Below, in pieces: positions 1 through 10,425 of a stretch of DNA of 64,000 bases. The position numbers and the translations under genes are program-made. This DNA comes from Solibacillus daqui (GTDB taxonomy: Bacteria > Bacillota > Bacilli > Bacillales_A > Planococcaceae): contig NZ_CP114887.1 in the NCBI RefSeq assembly GCF_028747805.1, positions 675,501 through 739,500 of the forward strand, read 5' to 3'. How positions within the stretch are numbered: the first letter of the stretch is position 1; every line of letters starts with the position of its first letter. The notes below the pieces were generated by a model. The model saw nothing but the letters and a program-made list of their open reading frames with translations, was not told where the DNA came from and made no database searches.

Positions 1-1688
1 GACTTAAAGAAACAGAGAAACTAAAAAAGATTATACCTCAACTGTATCGATTGTTGGGTGATGATAAAACCAAACAAATTATCGCTGAGGCAACTTTAAT
101 CATGGGTGAGGGTGACGAGCGGGCATTCCCTATTGATAAAGATGCAAAAAGTTGGGTTAATAGGACGCTTATAGATAGTAAAGGGAAAAAATATTTAGTG
201 AATATTTACAAAGGATATATGGCGAATGATTTAAATTTAAATGTCCGATATTTTTTGAAAACAGAAATAATCCAAGGGACAAATCATCGTTACGCTAAAT
301 TGAAGTTAAATAAGAGAAGTATTTTGCCAATTTCAAGTGATTTAAATGAAGCTTCTATTGAAATTACAAAAACTGGTGGCGAGCCATCTATTATAAACGC
401 TTCGAATATGCAAAGTAATCGACTGAACTATCTTCAACTTGACGTAGGAGAGTATAAATTAAAGAGTAAGCAAGAATTTTTTGTCGGAAAGCCGATTCAA
501 AATGAGTTTACAGAAAAAAATAAGTTAGTGATTGTTTTATATATTGATGGTCTATCTCAAAGATTTTTAGAAGAGTATGGGCTGGATGCATTGATGCCTA
601 ATACCGCACAATATTTTAAAGAAGGCTATTGGAATAAAAATTGTTATACAACAAGTGATTGGACCTTTCCAAGCGTGGCAAGTATCTTTACAGGACAATC
701 GGTAATAAGGCATAAAGTATATCACCCAAATACGAATATTGATATACATAAAAGAGGAGAGATGTACACAGGGAAATTCAAAGTGCATGGTCTATTTACA
801 ACACAAATAAATAATAATTGGCGTATTACACCGAGTAGTGGATATATGGAAGATTTCGATCGAATCATTTTTCAACATTTCCGTGGAGGATTTGCAATTG
901 CCGAAGTGTTAGGTGAAGCAATAGAACATCTATCATCCCTCCCGAATAACGACCATTTTTTATGGCTTGGAATTGAAGATTTGCATGATATTGCGGATGG
1001 ATTCAATCAAGATTTATATCAGCAAACGCATTTAACCTTGGAAGAACGGCTAATGAATGAAATGGCGGAAGTCTCAGTAAATGCAGAATATAGTGCAGAT
1101 AAGTTGATAAAATATAAAAATCAATTAAACCGAATTGATTTATATTTAGAGAGTTTTTATCATTATTTGAACAAAAATCACGAAAAAGATGATGTATATA
1201 TTTCAATTATTTCAGATCATGGGCAAGGATATATTGAAAATAATGAAGAGTTTTTAAATGAGGGTAGAAGAAAGGTACCGTTTCTATTTAAAGGACCAAA
1301 TGTTCCGAATAAAATTAGTGATGAATTAATGGCAATTACAGATTACTTCCCAAACATGCTAACAGCTATTGGTGCTAATGCGGAGCTAACACATGAAAAT
1401 GATGCCGTTATATTAAAGGATTTTGGTGGAACTGGTCGAGATATGGCTATAACTGAAACCATTCATCCTGATAATCCATATCGCATTGCTATCACAGACG
1501 GAAATAGTATTTTCCGGTTACATACAGTTGAAAAAGCTGAAAAAGACGGGCTAATACATTTAGAAAAGGTAAAAGTAGAGCTAGTGGACAAAGAAACTGA
1601 ACAAAATATTATGAATAAATATCCTGAAAAGGTTGAAGCGTATATTGAGTTTGTAATTAATCGTGTGAAGCATTTCCAATATATATAA
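1..1688 (+). CDS. Alkaline-phosphatase-superfamily (sulfatase-like) protein, 5' end cut by window
   Basis: The reading frame is open from base 3 to a TAA at 1686-1688, so the gene starts upstream of the window; 561 residues are visible. The second half has the metal-site pattern of the alkaline phosphatase/sulfatase superfamily: an IDG aspartate near base 546, a candidate nucleophile Thr in TSDWTFPS near 663, an ED-L-HD pair near 978-989, the SDHGQG motif at 1212-1226 and a late His near 1464. The N-terminal ~150 visible residues match nothing I recognise. No membrane segment is visible, so the visible part is probably cytoplasmic or peripheral. It sits 16 bp before pepM and is probably in the same operon. 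A role in transferring or hydrolysing a phosphonate or phosphate ester is inferred from this context; phosphodiesterase or sulfatase activity would fit the fold equally well. Confidence 0.75.
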   Translation, partial: LKETEKLKKIIPQLYRLLGDDKTKQIIAEATLIMGEGDERAFPIDKDAKSWVNRTLIDSKGKKYLVNIYKGYMANDLNLNVRYFLKTEIIQGTNHRYAKLKLNKRSILPISSDLNEASIEITKTGGEPSIINASNMQSNRLNYLQLDVGEYKLKSKQEFFVGKPIQNEFTEKNKLVIVLYIDGLSQRFLEEYGLDALMPNTAQYFKEGYWNKNCYTTSDWTFPSVASIFTGQSVIRHKVYHPNTNIDIHKRGEMYTGKFKVHGLFTTQINNNWRITPSSGYMEDFDRIIFQHFRGGFAIAEVLGEAIEHLSSLPNNDHFLWLGIEDLHDIADGFNQDLYQQTHLTLEERLMNEMAEVSVNAEYSADKLIKYKNQLNRIDLYLESFYHYLNKNHEKDDVYISIISDHGQGYIENNEEFLNEGRRKVPFLFKGPNVPNKISDELMAITDYFPNMLTAIGANAELTHENDAVILKDFGGTGRDMAITETIHPDNPYRIAITDGNSIFRLHTVEKAEKDGLIHLEKVKVELVDKETEQNIMNKYPEKVEAYIEFVINRVKHFQYI

Positions 1689-1704
1689 TAGAGGTAAAAT
1701 ACTA

Positions 1705-3303
1705 ATGAAAAAAACGACAAAGCTAAAGCAAATGCTTCATTCAAATGAGTTAGGTTTTTTAATGGAAGCACATAATGGATTATCAGCTAAAATTGTTGAA
1801 AATACAGGATTTAAAGGGATATGGGCGAGTGGATTGTCTATTTCTGCTGCACTGGGTGTACGAGACAATAATGAGGCATCGTGGACACAAGTATTAGAAG
1901 TGATTGAATTTATGAGTGATGCTACTAATATCCCGATTCTTTTAGACGGGGATACAGGATATGGGAACTTTAATAATATGAGGCGCTTAGTGCGTAAGCT
2001 TGAACAGCGCGGCATCGCAGGGGTATGCATTGAGGATAAATTATTCCCAAAAACTAATTCCTTTATTAATGGTGAGGCACAGCCTTTAGCTGATATCGAT
2101 GAATTTTGTGGGAAGATTAAAGCAGCTAAAGATGCAGCAACAGATCCTGATTTTATTGTAGTAGCCCGAGTTGAGGCATTTATTGCTGGATGGGGACTAG
2201 AGGAAGCCGTAAAGCGTGCAGAGGCTTATCGTCAAGCTGGTGCTGATGCTATTTTAATGCATAGTAAACGAGCGGATGCAACAGAAATTAAAGCGTTCAT
2301 GGAAGTTTGGGACAATCGTCATCCTGTTATTATTGTACCGACAAAGTATTATTCAACACCGACAGAGCAATTTAGCGAGTGGGGTGTAAGTACTGTAATT
2401 TGGGCGAATCATAATGTTCGTGCAGCGATTAAAGCAATGGAGCAAGTAACACAAAAAATCTTTACTGATCAAAGCTTAATAAATGTAGAGGGAAATATTG
2501 CTTCAGTGAGTCATATTTTTGAGTTGCAAGGAGCAGAGGAGCTAAAAGAGGCAGAGAAAAAATACTTACCTGCATATGGACAGCAAATTTCGGCTGTTAT
2601 ATTAGCTGCATCGCAAGGTGAAGATTTTGATACTTTAACAACACAGCTCCCTAAAACATTACTATCTGTAAATAATAAGTCTATTTTTGATTCGCAAGTA
2701 GAGTTATTTAATGAGGCAGGTGTGAAGGATATAATAGCTGTTCGTGGCTTTGGTAAAGAGCATTTTAAACAATCAAATATTACATTTATTGATAATGATT
2801 GTTTTAATGAATCAAAAGAGCTATATTCCTTAAACTTAGCCTTAAATAATGTGAAGGACAGTATGATTGTATCGTACGGAGATATTTTATTTAAACCATT
2901 TATTTTAAATGAGCTATTAACATCTGAATCAGCTATAACAATCATCGTTGATTCGGATGTAGATTATACTAAAACTGGATATAAAGATTATATATTGGCA
3001 ACTGAAAAATATGATAGAAGAAAGTTTAATCAAAAAGCGTTTTTGAAAAATATGTCAAATGGAATTAATTCTGAGAACGTTGATGGGGAATTTATAGGAC
3101 TGTGTAAATTTACAGCAACAGGTTTAACATACTTAAAAAATGCTATCCGTATTTTAAGTGAAATAAAGCCGTTAGAAGAAATTCGCTTTAGTGAAGTACT
3201 TACTTATTTAGCTAAAGAACATGCTGTGTCTATAAAATATATTCGTGGTTCTTGGATTGATGTAGATAATGTAATCGAACTTCAAAAAGCAGGAGAAATT
3301 TAA
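1705..3303 (+). CDS. pepM: Phosphoenolpyruvate mutase fused to a nucleotidyltransferase-like domain
   Basis: PEP mutase converts phosphoenolpyruvate to phosphonopyruvate, the C-P bond-forming entry step of phosphonate biosynthesis. Residues 1-290 are the isocitrate-lyase-superfamily mutase with DGDTGYG (81-87) and the diagnostic [10 protein letters not shown] (110-119), which separates true mutases from PEP hydrolases and lyases. Residues ~295-532 form a second domain that aligns with sugar/choline-phosphate nucleotidyltransferases (LPKTLL at 315-320, a WIDVD segment near the C-terminus). PepM-nucleotidyltransferase fusions are known, and the fused domain (PntC type) makes CMP-activated phosphonates. 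The usual AAGxGxR signature reads AASQGEDF here, losing the second Gly and the Arg, so nucleotide binding may be impaired. An AGAGGT ribosome binding site precedes the ATG. The next gene starts directly after the stop, so translational coupling is likely. The mutase assignment is strong; the activity of the second domain is uncertain. Confidence 0.95.
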   Translation: MKKTTKLKQMLHSNELGFLMEAHNGLSAKIVENTGFKGIWASGLSISAALGVRDNNEASWTQVLEVIEFMSDATNIPILLDGDTGYGNFNNMRRLVRKLEQRGIAGVCIEDKLFPKTNSFINGEAQPLADIDEFCGKIKAAKDAATDPDFIVVARVEAFIAGWGLEEAVKRAEAYRQAGADAILMHSKRADATEIKAFMEVWDNRHPVIIVPTKYYSTPTEQFSEWGVSTVIWANHNVRAAIKAMEQVTQKIFTDQSLINVEGNIASVSHIFELQGAEELKEAEKKYLPAYGQQISAVILAASQGEDFDTLTTQLPKTLLSVNNKSIFDSQVELFNEAGVKDIIAVRGFGKEHFKQSNITFIDNDCFNESKELYSLNLALNNVKDSMIVSYGDILFKPFILNELLTSESAITIIVDSDVDYTKTGYKDYILATEKYDRRKFNQKAFLKNMSNGINSENVDGEFIGLCKFTATGLTYLKNAIRILSEIKPLEEIRFSEVLTYLAKEHAVSIKYIRGSWIDVDNVIELQKAGEI

Positions 3304-4443
3304 ATGTTATCAATGGAGAATTTTGGAGATAAGTTAGAGCAGCTTGGTTTTAATTTTTATAGTGGTGTTCCATGCTCTTTTTTAAAGCCAATGATTAATT
3401 ATTCAATAAACAAAGGCCAGTTTGTAATGGCTGCAAATGAGGGAGACGCTGTAGCGATTGCTGCTGGAGCAACTTTAGGTGGGGCTAAGAGTATCTTTTT
3501 ATGCCAAAATTCCGGTCTTACAAATGCGGTATCTCCTTTGACATCTTTAAATTATACATTTGAAATTCCTGTACTGGGCTTTGTAAGTTTACGTGGGGAA
3601 GCTGGGGTAGCAGATGAACCACAGCACGAGCTAATGGGAACGATAACAGATAAGCTATTAACGATAATGAATGTACAAAACGCCATTTTATCGACGGACG
3701 AAACAGAAGCGCTTTTACAATTAGAAGAAGCGAACAAAATAATTGAAAATGGACAGTCCTTTTTCTTTATCGTAAAAAAGGATACATTTTCTTCCGTAAA
3801 ATTACTACAGCAGGAGCAAGGAAATGGTTCGAAGCCAAATATAAAAAGAAGTAATCGTTCGTGCCAAAGTGTAAAGCGCATTGAAGCATTAGAAGCTTTA
3901 CAGCAAAATATTGATGCTCGAACAGTTTTGTTAGCTACTACTGGGGTAACAGGGCGAGAGTTATTTGAACTAGGACATAAAGAGAATCAATTATATATGG
4001 TAGGTTCAATGGGGTGTATTAGTTCGCTTGGATTAGGATTAGCGTTAATGAAGCCGAATTTGAATGTCATTGCGATTGACGGAGATGGCTCACTTTTAAT
4101 GCGCATGGGCTCATTAGCTACGAATGCATACTATAAACCAAAAAACTTATATCACTTATTACTAGATAATGGGCTACATGAATCCACAGGTGGACAAAAA
4201 ACAGTTTCTACTAATATTGATTTTCTACAAATTGCTTCTGGTGCAAACTATGATGTAGTAGAAGAAATAAATACTTTAGTAGATTTAGAACAATCTTTAA
4301 CTAATTGGTCTACAGATTCGAAATTAACATTTGCCTATATGAAAACAGAAAAGGGCATAAAAGAAAATTTGGGCAGACCAACTGTAACGCCAAAAGAGGT
4401 AAAGGAGAGCTTTATGAAATTTGTGGAGGGATATACAAATTGA
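3304..4443 (+). CDS. ppd: Phosphonopyruvate decarboxylase
   Basis: This ThDP enzyme decarboxylates phosphonopyruvate to phosphonoacetaldehyde and so pulls the unfavourable PEP mutase reaction forward. At 379 aa it has the usual two-domain length of the family. The N-terminal Pyr domain carries the NEGDAVAIAAG stretch (Glu near residue 46, expected to activate ThDP). The C-terminal PP domain has the ThDP/Mg motif beginning GDGSLLMRMG near residue 260. The ATG follows the pepM stop with no gap, and AGGAGAA lies just upstream; an in-frame ATG at 3313 is less well spaced. A sulfopyruvate decarboxylase is the main alternative, but the pepM fusion gene next door makes the phosphonate role far more likely. 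Confidence 0.93.
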   Translation: MLSMENFGDKLEQLGFNFYSGVPCSFLKPMINYSINKGQFVMAANEGDAVAIAAGATLGGAKSIFLCQNSGLTNAVSPLTSLNYTFEIPVLGFVSLRGEAGVADEPQHELMGTITDKLLTIMNVQNAILSTDETEALLQLEEANKIIENGQSFFFIVKKDTFSSVKLLQQEQGNGSKPNIKRSNRSCQSVKRIEALEALQQNIDARTVLLATTGVTGRELFELGHKENQLYMVGSMGCISSLGLGLALMKPNLNVIAIDGDGSLLMRMGSLATNAYYKPKNLYHLLLDNGLHESTGGQKTVSTNIDFLQIASGANYDVVEEINTLVDLEQSLTNWSTDSKLTFAYMKTEKGIKENLGRPTVTPKEVKESFMKFVEGYTN

Positions 4444-5147
4444 AAACAGCCGTTATTGTAGCCGCGGGTTTATCAAGTCGACTTTATCCATTAACTAAAA
4501 CAACGCCTAAATGTTTATTGCAGGTAGGAAAAGAGAAGATTTTACGCCGTAACTTACGCTTACTTAAGCAACATGGAATCGAAGAAATTATTATTGTTAC
4601 AGGTTATTTAAAGCATTTAATTGAAGATGAAGTAAAGAACGAGGCTTTAACTGTTTATAATCCGTTTTATAAGCATTGTAATAATATGGGGTCTTTATAT
4701 TGTACGAAAAATTATTTGAATAACGAGCCATTTCTATATTTACATGGAGATGTTGTATTTTCAGAGACATTATTACAAACATTTTTAGAAAATATAGATG
4801 CTAATCATTTTATGGATTTAGCGGTGGATTTTAAAGAAACAGATGAAGAAGCGATGAAGGTAGAATTAAATAAACATAACTGTTTAATTCGTTCAAGCAA
4901 AGAAATTTTATCGCATGACAGCAAAGGCGAATGGATTGGTTTAGCTGCTATTCATCAACCTAAAGTATTATTTGATGAAGTCGAACAAGTTTTGGTTGAG
5001 GAGCATTTAACAGTTTATGATACTTATGCCTTTACGAGACTTGCCCAAAAAGGAAGGGTAATAAAGTGTCATTCTATACATGAGGAGCCATGGATGGAAA
5101 TTGACTTTGTTGAAGATTACGAAAAAGCGAGGGAATTATTTCAATGA
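4440..5147 (+). CDS. Nucleotidyltransferase, probable phosphonate or sugar cytidylyltransferase
   Basis: A 235-residue single-domain nucleotidyltransferase with an intact signature AAGLSSRLYPLT followed by PKCLL, and a C-terminal EPWMEIDFVEDYEKA segment like the LicC/PntC branch. Such enzymes condense CTP or another NTP with a phosphorylated or phosphonylated alcohol. The proposed reaction is activation of 2-hydroxyethylphosphonate (or another phosphonate) as a CMP conjugate; the substrate is inferred from the neighbours. The TTG start at 4440 overlaps the ppd stop as TTGA and is preceded by GGAGGG with 9-base spacing. The frame stays open further upstream inside ppd, but that extension has no family similarity. 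Because the domain fused to PepM has lost signature residues, this protein may be the working activator. A sugar-1-phosphate substrate is possible. Confidence 0.85.
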   Translation: MKTAVIVAAGLSSRLYPLTKTTPKCLLQVGKEKILRRNLRLLKQHGIEEIIIVTGYLKHLIEDEVKNEALTVYNPFYKHCNNMGSLYCTKNYLNNEPFLYLHGDVVFSETLLQTFLENIDANHFMDLAVDFKETDEEAMKVELNKHNCLIRSSKEILSHDSKGEWIGLAAIHQPKVLFDEVEQVLVEEHLTVYDTYAFTRLAQKGRVIKCHSIHEEPWMEIDFVEDYEKARELFQ

Positions 5148-6247
5148 ACAAACCATTTTATAATCCGGTAAAGATAGAATTTGGTAGAAACTCACTTGAA
5201 TTTTTACCTCGATATATTGAGGGAAGAAAAGCGCTTTTGCTTACCTCTAAAGGTTTTGAAGAACGTGGTGTGGTAGCCAGTTTGGAAGAAAAAAATCCAA
5301 ATATTATATTTACTATTTCAACAGTACAACCTAATCCTACAATTATCCAGGTCGAGGAAATTCGAAAACAAGTAGAGTATGAACAGATCGAAGTAATTGT
5401 AGCATTAGGTGGGGGAAGTGTAATTGATGTGGCAAAAGCTGTGGCCCCTTTTGCTAACAATAAAAGCCTGATGGAGCTTCTGATAAATGGTGTACCAAAT
5501 GATATACATATTTTGCCTATTATAGCAATACCGACAACGGCTGGGACTGGCTCTGAAGTAACAATGTGGGGAACCATTTGGGACGATGTTAACAAAAAGA
5601 AATATTCGATAATGGATGAGCGTTTATACTGTGAGGCGGCTATTCTAGATCCAATGCTGCATATAACGATTCCATATGATATAACAATTCAAACAGGTCT
5701 AGACGCACTTTCACATAGTTTGGAAAGTATTTGGAATAAAAATAATAAACCAATCTCTACAATATATGCGAAAAGAGCGATAACAGAAATACTAGAAGTT
5801 TTACCCTTAGTAGCGGATGATTTAAATAATATTGCATTTAGAGAAAGAATGCTACTGGCTTCTTATCATGCAGGGCTTGCATTTTCTAACACTCAGACAG
5901 CGATTGCTCATGCAATTTCATATTATTTAACGCTCGAAAAAGGCATCCCCCATGGTATTGCTGCGAGTATAACGCTGCCGACGATATTAGATGTATATTT
6001 AAAGGATTCTTCTATAAAAAACAACTATGACTTTATAAATGAAGCATTAAAAGAAAAGGTAGAAAGGTTATTTTTAGAACTTAATATTTCATTGGATTTA
6101 AATACTTATAAGATTAATGAAGTAGATATTGATTATATAGAACATTCTTTGAGGTCTATTAGTAGAGCTCAAAATAGCGTACTCAACCAATTACTACTCT
6201 TCTCGGAAATAAAGTTACTTCTTAAAAATGAACAGGAGAATAAGTAA
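5144..6247 (+). CDS. Iron-dependent alcohol dehydrogenase, probable phosphonoacetaldehyde reductase
   Basis: Group III iron-containing alcohol dehydrogenase of 367 aa. The NAD(P) site is seen as ALGGGSVIDVAKA (88-100) and PTTAGTGSEVT (130-140). Candidate metal ligands are Asp187, His191, His256 and His270, all present. In phosphonate clusters, members of this family (PhpC type) reduce phosphonoacetaldehyde to 2-hydroxyethylphosphonate. No aminotransferase for making 2-aminoethylphosphonate lies in the module, which favours the hydroxyl product. The ATG overlaps the preceding stop as ATGA and its own stop overlaps the next ATG, so five genes from pepM onward are tightly coupled. Reduction of another aldehyde cannot be excluded. 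Confidence 0.87.
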   Translation: MNKPFYNPVKIEFGRNSLEFLPRYIEGRKALLLTSKGFEERGVVASLEEKNPNIIFTISTVQPNPTIIQVEEIRKQVEYEQIEVIVALGGGSVIDVAKAVAPFANNKSLMELLINGVPNDIHILPIIAIPTTAGTGSEVTMWGTIWDDVNKKKYSIMDERLYCEAAILDPMLHITIPYDITIQTGLDALSHSLESIWNKNNKPISTIYAKRAITEILEVLPLVADDLNNIAFRERMLLASYHAGLAFSNTQTAIAHAISYYLTLEKGIPHGIAASITLPTILDVYLKDSSIKNNYDFINEALKEKVERLFLELNISLDLNTYKINEVDIDYIEHSLRSISRAQNSVLNQLLLFSEIKLLLKNEQENK

Positions 6248-8433
6248 TGAAGAAAAAGAATATTATTATAAATTTATTAACAGATACATTGCAGGAAAAG
6301 GATTTTGAATATATATCAAAACCATTTCAAAAGAATTTCGATATCTTCAATTTTCAATTTTCAATTAATGGAATTTTCCCGGATATTCTTTATGCCATAT
6401 TAGAAGAGCTAAAGAAAGAAATAAATATTAATGTAAAAAGGGATACGATTATTTTCCAATCAAATATCCCGGATTTAGCACATTTTACAACTAAATTTTA
6501 TTCTGAATATGTAGATGCTGTAATTATTTACCCTATAAAAACAGCTTATATTTATACAGATAATATCATGATGTCGCCTATAATGAAGGCAGACTCTAAT
6601 AAGTTAAGATTGAAGCATGTCTATATGCATTTCATACCTACAATCGATCAGGAATATTTAAAGTTTTTAAATGAATTTGATTTATTTAATGATGTTGAAA
6701 CTATTGAAAAGTTTGAATTACCGTTGGCTAAGAAGTTAATCAATAATTTAGCCTTCAATTTAGAGGAATCGATATATGCTAGCCAAGTACCACAGCCTAA
6801 AAATACAATAAATCTTATTTGTAGTTTACAGGAGCCTTCTTTACAAAAATCGTATGAATATTTAATTACGCCATTTGCATTTTTCTTAGCATTTCTATAT
6901 GTAGAAAAAGCGATTGAAAATGTAAAAATTAGAAGGGAATTATTTGGGGAATTATTAAATGAATTGATATCTAATAGTGAATTACTCCAGGAATTTAGAG
7001 GGGATTTATTATTGTATTTAGAGAATTACAAAAATCAACTTGCTTTGAGTGAGTTTGCAACATTAAATTACTTGAGTATTTTGTTAAAAGATACAAGAGC
7101 GTATATGCGTCAATATGAGTATTTAAAGGGAAATATAAATAAAATTGAATTAGGACAGGCCCATGCATTAATTACAAATAGTTATTTTTATGAAACAAGG
7201 TTAAATGTACAAAGGTACAATACTCTATTTAAAGATAGATTAGAGGTACGGGCGGAGATTGTAAAAAAAACGCAAGATATTATAGAACTTCCACGACAAG
7301 TACAAAGAGAATCAAATAATATTGCAATAGTTGCTGGACAATTATTGAGTTTAAACCATTCGCCAACAAAATGGGCATTAGATTATGCAAATAATTTAAG
7401 AAAATTTAATCCAGCATTAAACATCAAGATTTTTGTTGAGGATTGGGCGAACTATTCTCCTGATGAATTAGTATGGAATGTTTCTTTTTCTTCAGCGTTT
7501 TCCTCATCTGCTTCACAGATTCATAGAGAATATTTAAACGATTCTATTGAAGTTTACTATTCAGATGCAACGTTAGCTAGAAAAGAAAGAATAGAAAAGG
7601 ATATAGATGCAATTTGTAATTTTAAGCCAAGTGTAATTTATAAAATGGGTTCAAAATATAATTTAGCCACAGATTTGTTGTTTGATTATTATCCAATTAT
7701 TAGTCATACGATGGGTGGTCCCGAAGATTCAGACTTTGTAGATATATTTACAGGTGGTTATACAGAAACTGACATGCAAGAACTATATACAAATTTAAAT
7801 ATAACAAATCAGTTTTATTTAAGTCATAATATTGGGATTGAAACTCCAAAGAAAAATATACTTAAATCACGTATAGAATATAAATTAAAAGAAACTGACT
7901 TTGTTTTAATAACGGTGGGTAATAGATTAAATGAAGAGATGACTTTAGAATTTGTAAGAGAAATTGAGAGAGTTATAGAGTCCATTGAGAATTACAAATG
8001 GTTAATAGTTGGAGCTAAAGATAATCACTTTATAAAAAATAAAAAACTAATTTCTAATAAAATAATATTTGTTCCGTATGAACAAAACTTATTTGATCTA
8101 TATCATATTTGTGATGTATACGTTAACCCTATAAGAAAAGCAGGAGGAAATAGTGCTGCGATGGCAATGAAAGCTAAAATACCTATTATTACAGCTAATG
8201 AAGTATCGGATGTTGGAGCATTTGTAGGGGGAGAAAATTGTGTTTCTTTAGAGTTGTTTGGAAGCGAAATTGAAAAATTGAAAAATGATAAAGAATATTA
8301 TTTGGAAAAATCTGGGGAAATGTATACAAGGATTGAAAGTGAATTTTCATTTGAGAAAACAGCCCATGATTTAGAAAAAATATTTGAGCGAGCTATCAAA
8401 AAATTTGAAATAAGAAAGAGAGTATTAAATTGA
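6247..8433 (+). CDS. Large GT-B-like glycosyltransferase with uncharacterised N-terminal half
   Basis: A 728-residue protein. Residues ~1-330 form a helical, Lys/Glu/Asn-rich region that I do not recognise. Residues ~340-728 look like a GT-B glycosyltransferase: a Rossmann-like strand LITVGNR, then KWLIVGAKD, then [19 protein letters not shown], and [18 protein letters not shown], which resembles the donor loop of GT4 enzymes. The usual second glutamate of the EX7E motif is replaced there by alanine or methionine. No signal peptide or membrane segment is seen, so it should act in the cytoplasm, as flagellin glycosyltransferases do. It overlaps its neighbours on both sides (TAATG and TTGA). 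Transfer of an island sugar or phosphonate to flagellin or a carrier is inference; sugar and acceptor are unknown. Codon use is strongly AT-rich, as in the rest of the island. Confidence 0.7.
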   Translation: MKKKNIIINLLTDTLQEKDFEYISKPFQKNFDIFNFQFSINGIFPDILYAILEELKKEININVKRDTIIFQSNIPDLAHFTTKFYSEYVDAVIIYPIKTAYIYTDNIMMSPIMKADSNKLRLKHVYMHFIPTIDQEYLKFLNEFDLFNDVETIEKFELPLAKKLINNLAFNLEESIYASQVPQPKNTINLICSLQEPSLQKSYEYLITPFAFFLAFLYVEKAIENVKIRRELFGELLNELISNSELLQEFRGDLLLYLENYKNQLALSEFATLNYLSILLKDTRAYMRQYEYLKGNINKIELGQAHALITNSYFYETRLNVQRYNTLFKDRLEVRAEIVKKTQDIIELPRQVQRESNNIAIVAGQLLSLNHSPTKWALDYANNLRKFNPALNIKIFVEDWANYSPDELVWNVSFSSAFSSSASQIHREYLNDSIEVYYSDATLARKERIEKDIDAICNFKPSVIYKMGSKYNLATDLLFDYYPIISHTMGGPEDSDFVDIFTGGYTETDMQELYTNLNITNQFYLSHNIGIETPKKNILKSRIEYKLKETDFVLITVGNRLNEEMTLEFVREIERVIESIENYKWLIVGAKDNHFIKNKKLISNKIIFVPYEQNLFDLYHICDVYVNPIRKAGGNSAAMAMKAKIPIITANEVSDVGAFVGGENCVSLELFGSEIEKLKNDKEYYLEKSGEMYTRIESEFSFEKTAHDLEKIFERAIKKFEIRKRVLN

Positions 8434-9293
8434 AGGGAATTATTTTAGCTGGTGGAACAGGAACTAGATTGTACCCAATTACGAAATCTGTAACGAAGCA
8501 TTTACTACCCATATATGACAAGCCAATGATCTATTACCCTCTTTCTGTTTTAATGTTGGCTAAAATTAAAGAGGTTTTAATTATTACCACAGAAGAAGAT
8601 TTAGCGTTGTATAAAAAAATACTGTCGGATGGTAGTCAATGGGGATTAAATATTGAATATAAGCTTCAAAAAGAGCCTAACGGAATTGCGGAAGCTTTCA
8701 TTATTGGAGAGGAATTTATCGGAAAAGATTCAGTGTGTTTGATACTTGGAGATAACATTTTTTATGGACAGGGTTTCACACCGAAGTTAGTTGAATCGAC
8801 TAAATTGGAAAAAGGGGCAACGGTATTTGGCTATGCCGTAAAGGATCCAGAACGATTTGGTGTAGTAGAGTTTGATCAAAATTTTAAAGCATTATCAATT
8901 GAAGAAAAGCCAATATCCCCTAAATCAAATTACGCAGTAACAGGATTATATTTTTATGATAATGATGTAGTTAAAATTGCAAAAGAAATTAAACCATCTA
9001 ACCGTGGAGAACTCGAAATCACTGATATAAATAAGAGATACTTAGAAGAAGGAAAACTTAATGTAAAGCTTTTAGGTCGTGGATTTGCTTGGCTAGATAC
9101 AGGGACTTTTGAAAGTCTTCTTGAAGCAGGACAATTTGTAGAAACCGTTCAAAAAAGACAAGGGTATTATATTGCTTGTTTGGAAGAAATCGCTTATAAC
9201 AATAGTTGGATTACATCTGAAAAAGTTGAAATTTTAGCAGAGCAATATAGTAAAAATACTTATGGACAGTATCTATTAAATTTAATTAAGTAG
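8430..9293 (+). CDS. rfbA: Glucose-1-phosphate thymidylyltransferase
   Basis: Catalyses dTTP + glucose-1-phosphate to dTDP-glucose, the first step to dTDP-deoxysugars. At 287 aa it has the normal RmlA length. Visible motifs are [11 protein letters not shown] (8-18), the catalytic Lys region [29 protein letters not shown] and [11 protein letters not shown]. The TTG start overlaps the stop of the glycosyltransferase (TTGA), the same coupling seen at base 4440. With wecE and rfbB in the same cluster it gives a full route to a dTDP-amino sugar. Confidence 0.95.
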   Translation: MKGIILAGGTGTRLYPITKSVTKHLLPIYDKPMIYYPLSVLMLAKIKEVLIITTEEDLALYKKILSDGSQWGLNIEYKLQKEPNGIAEAFIIGEEFIGKDSVCLILGDNIFYGQGFTPKLVESTKLEKGATVFGYAVKDPERFGVVEFDQNFKALSIEEKPISPKSNYAVTGLYFYDNDVVKIAKEIKPSNRGELEITDINKRYLEEGKLNVKLLGRGFAWLDTGTFESLLEAGQFVETVQKRQGYYIACLEEIAYNNSWITSEKVEILAEQYSKNTYGQYLLNLIK

Positions 9294-9309
9294 AAAAGAG
9301 ATTATGTAC

Positions 9310-10425
9310 ATGATTCCGTTTAATAAACCTCCAATAACAGGGCAAGAATTAGAATATATTAAAGACGTAATTGAAAGTGGCCATTTATGCGGAGATGGAA
9401 AGTATACAAAGTTTTGTCATGAATGGCTAGAAGAGAATACAGGCACAAAAAAAGCTCTCTTAACAACAAGTTGTACACATGCATTAGAAATGGCGGCTCT
9501 TTTATTGGATATCCAGCCTGGTGATGAGGTAATCATGCCATCTTATACATTTGTATCAACGGCAAATGCCTTTGTGTTACGTGGTGCTAAAATAGTATTT
9601 GTAGATATTCGTCCAGATACAATGAATATTGATGAAAAACTAGTAGAAGCTGCGGTTACTGAAAAAACAAAGGTAATCGTTCCAGTCCACTATGCTGGTG
9701 TGGGGTGTGAAATGGATACTATTATGGAAATTGCGCAACGTCATAATTTATTTGTTGTAGAAGATGCTGCACAAGGCTTAATGGCAAAATATAAAGGAAA
9801 AATGTTAGGAACAATCGGGCACTTAGGAACGTATAGTTTCCATGAAACAAAAAATTTTGTTTCAGGTGAAGGTGGTGCCTTATTAATAAATGATGAACGT
9901 TTTATAGAACGTGCAGAAATTATTCGAGAAAAGGGGACTAATCGTTCGCAATTTTTTAGAGGGCAAGTTGATAAATATACATGGCAAGATATTGGGTCTT
10001 CATATTTGCCAAGTGAATTGAATGCCGCTTATTTATATGCACAATTGTTACAAATTAAACAATTGCATCAGAATCGTTTGAACAAATGGAATACATATAA
10101 TAATGGCTTAAAAAGCATTAGAAATATTGAATTACCACAAATACCCGAAGAATGTAAACATAATGGTCATATTTTTTACATTAAGGTAAAAGATTTGAAT
10201 GAACGTACTAGTTTAATTAAATTTCTAAAAGAGAACGAAATACAAAGCACCTTCCATTATGTTCCACTTCATTCTTCACCAGCAGGTTTAAAGTATGGAA
10301 ATTTAATTAACGATGAACATACTACTAAAGAAAGTAATCGTTTAGTAAGACTACCCTTATATAATGACTTAAATAAAATTCAAGAAATAATTAATAGATT
10401 GGAGAAATATTGTCGTGGAGAATAA
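9310..10425 (+). CDS. wecE: dTDP-4-amino-4,6-dideoxygalactose transaminase
   Basis: PLP-dependent aminotransferase of the DegT/DnrJ/EryC1 family that aminates dTDP-4-keto-6-deoxyglucose to dTDP-Fuc4N. The sequence follows enterobacterial WecE/RffA closely over its length: LEMAALLLDIQPGDEVIMPS, NAFVLRGAKIVFVD, VPVHYAGVGCEMDTIM, and IIREKGTNRSQFFRGQVDKY. The PLP lysine is in HETKN at residue 181. I chose the ATG at 9310 because it gives the MIPFN start of the family and lies 9 bases from AAAAGAG; an in-frame ATG at 9304 would add two residues. It is unusual to find wecE outside an enterobacterial common antigen locus, but the sugar product is consistent with rfbA and rfbB nearby. Confidence 0.92.
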   Translation: MIPFNKPPITGQELEYIKDVIESGHLCGDGKYTKFCHEWLEENTGTKKALLTTSCTHALEMAALLLDIQPGDEVIMPSYTFVSTANAFVLRGAKIVFVDIRPDTMNIDEKLVEAAVTEKTKVIVPVHYAGVGCEMDTIMEIAQRHNLFVVEDAAQGLMAKYKGKMLGTIGHLGTYSFHETKNFVSGEGGALLINDERFIERAEIIREKGTNRSQFFRGQVDKYTWQDIGSSYLPSELNAAYLYAQLLQIKQLHQNRLNKWNTYNNGLKSIRNIELPQIPEECKHNGHIFYIKVKDLNERTSLIKFLKENEIQSTFHYVPLHSSPAGLKYGNLINDEHTTKESNRLVRLPLYNDLNKIQEIINRLEKYCRGE

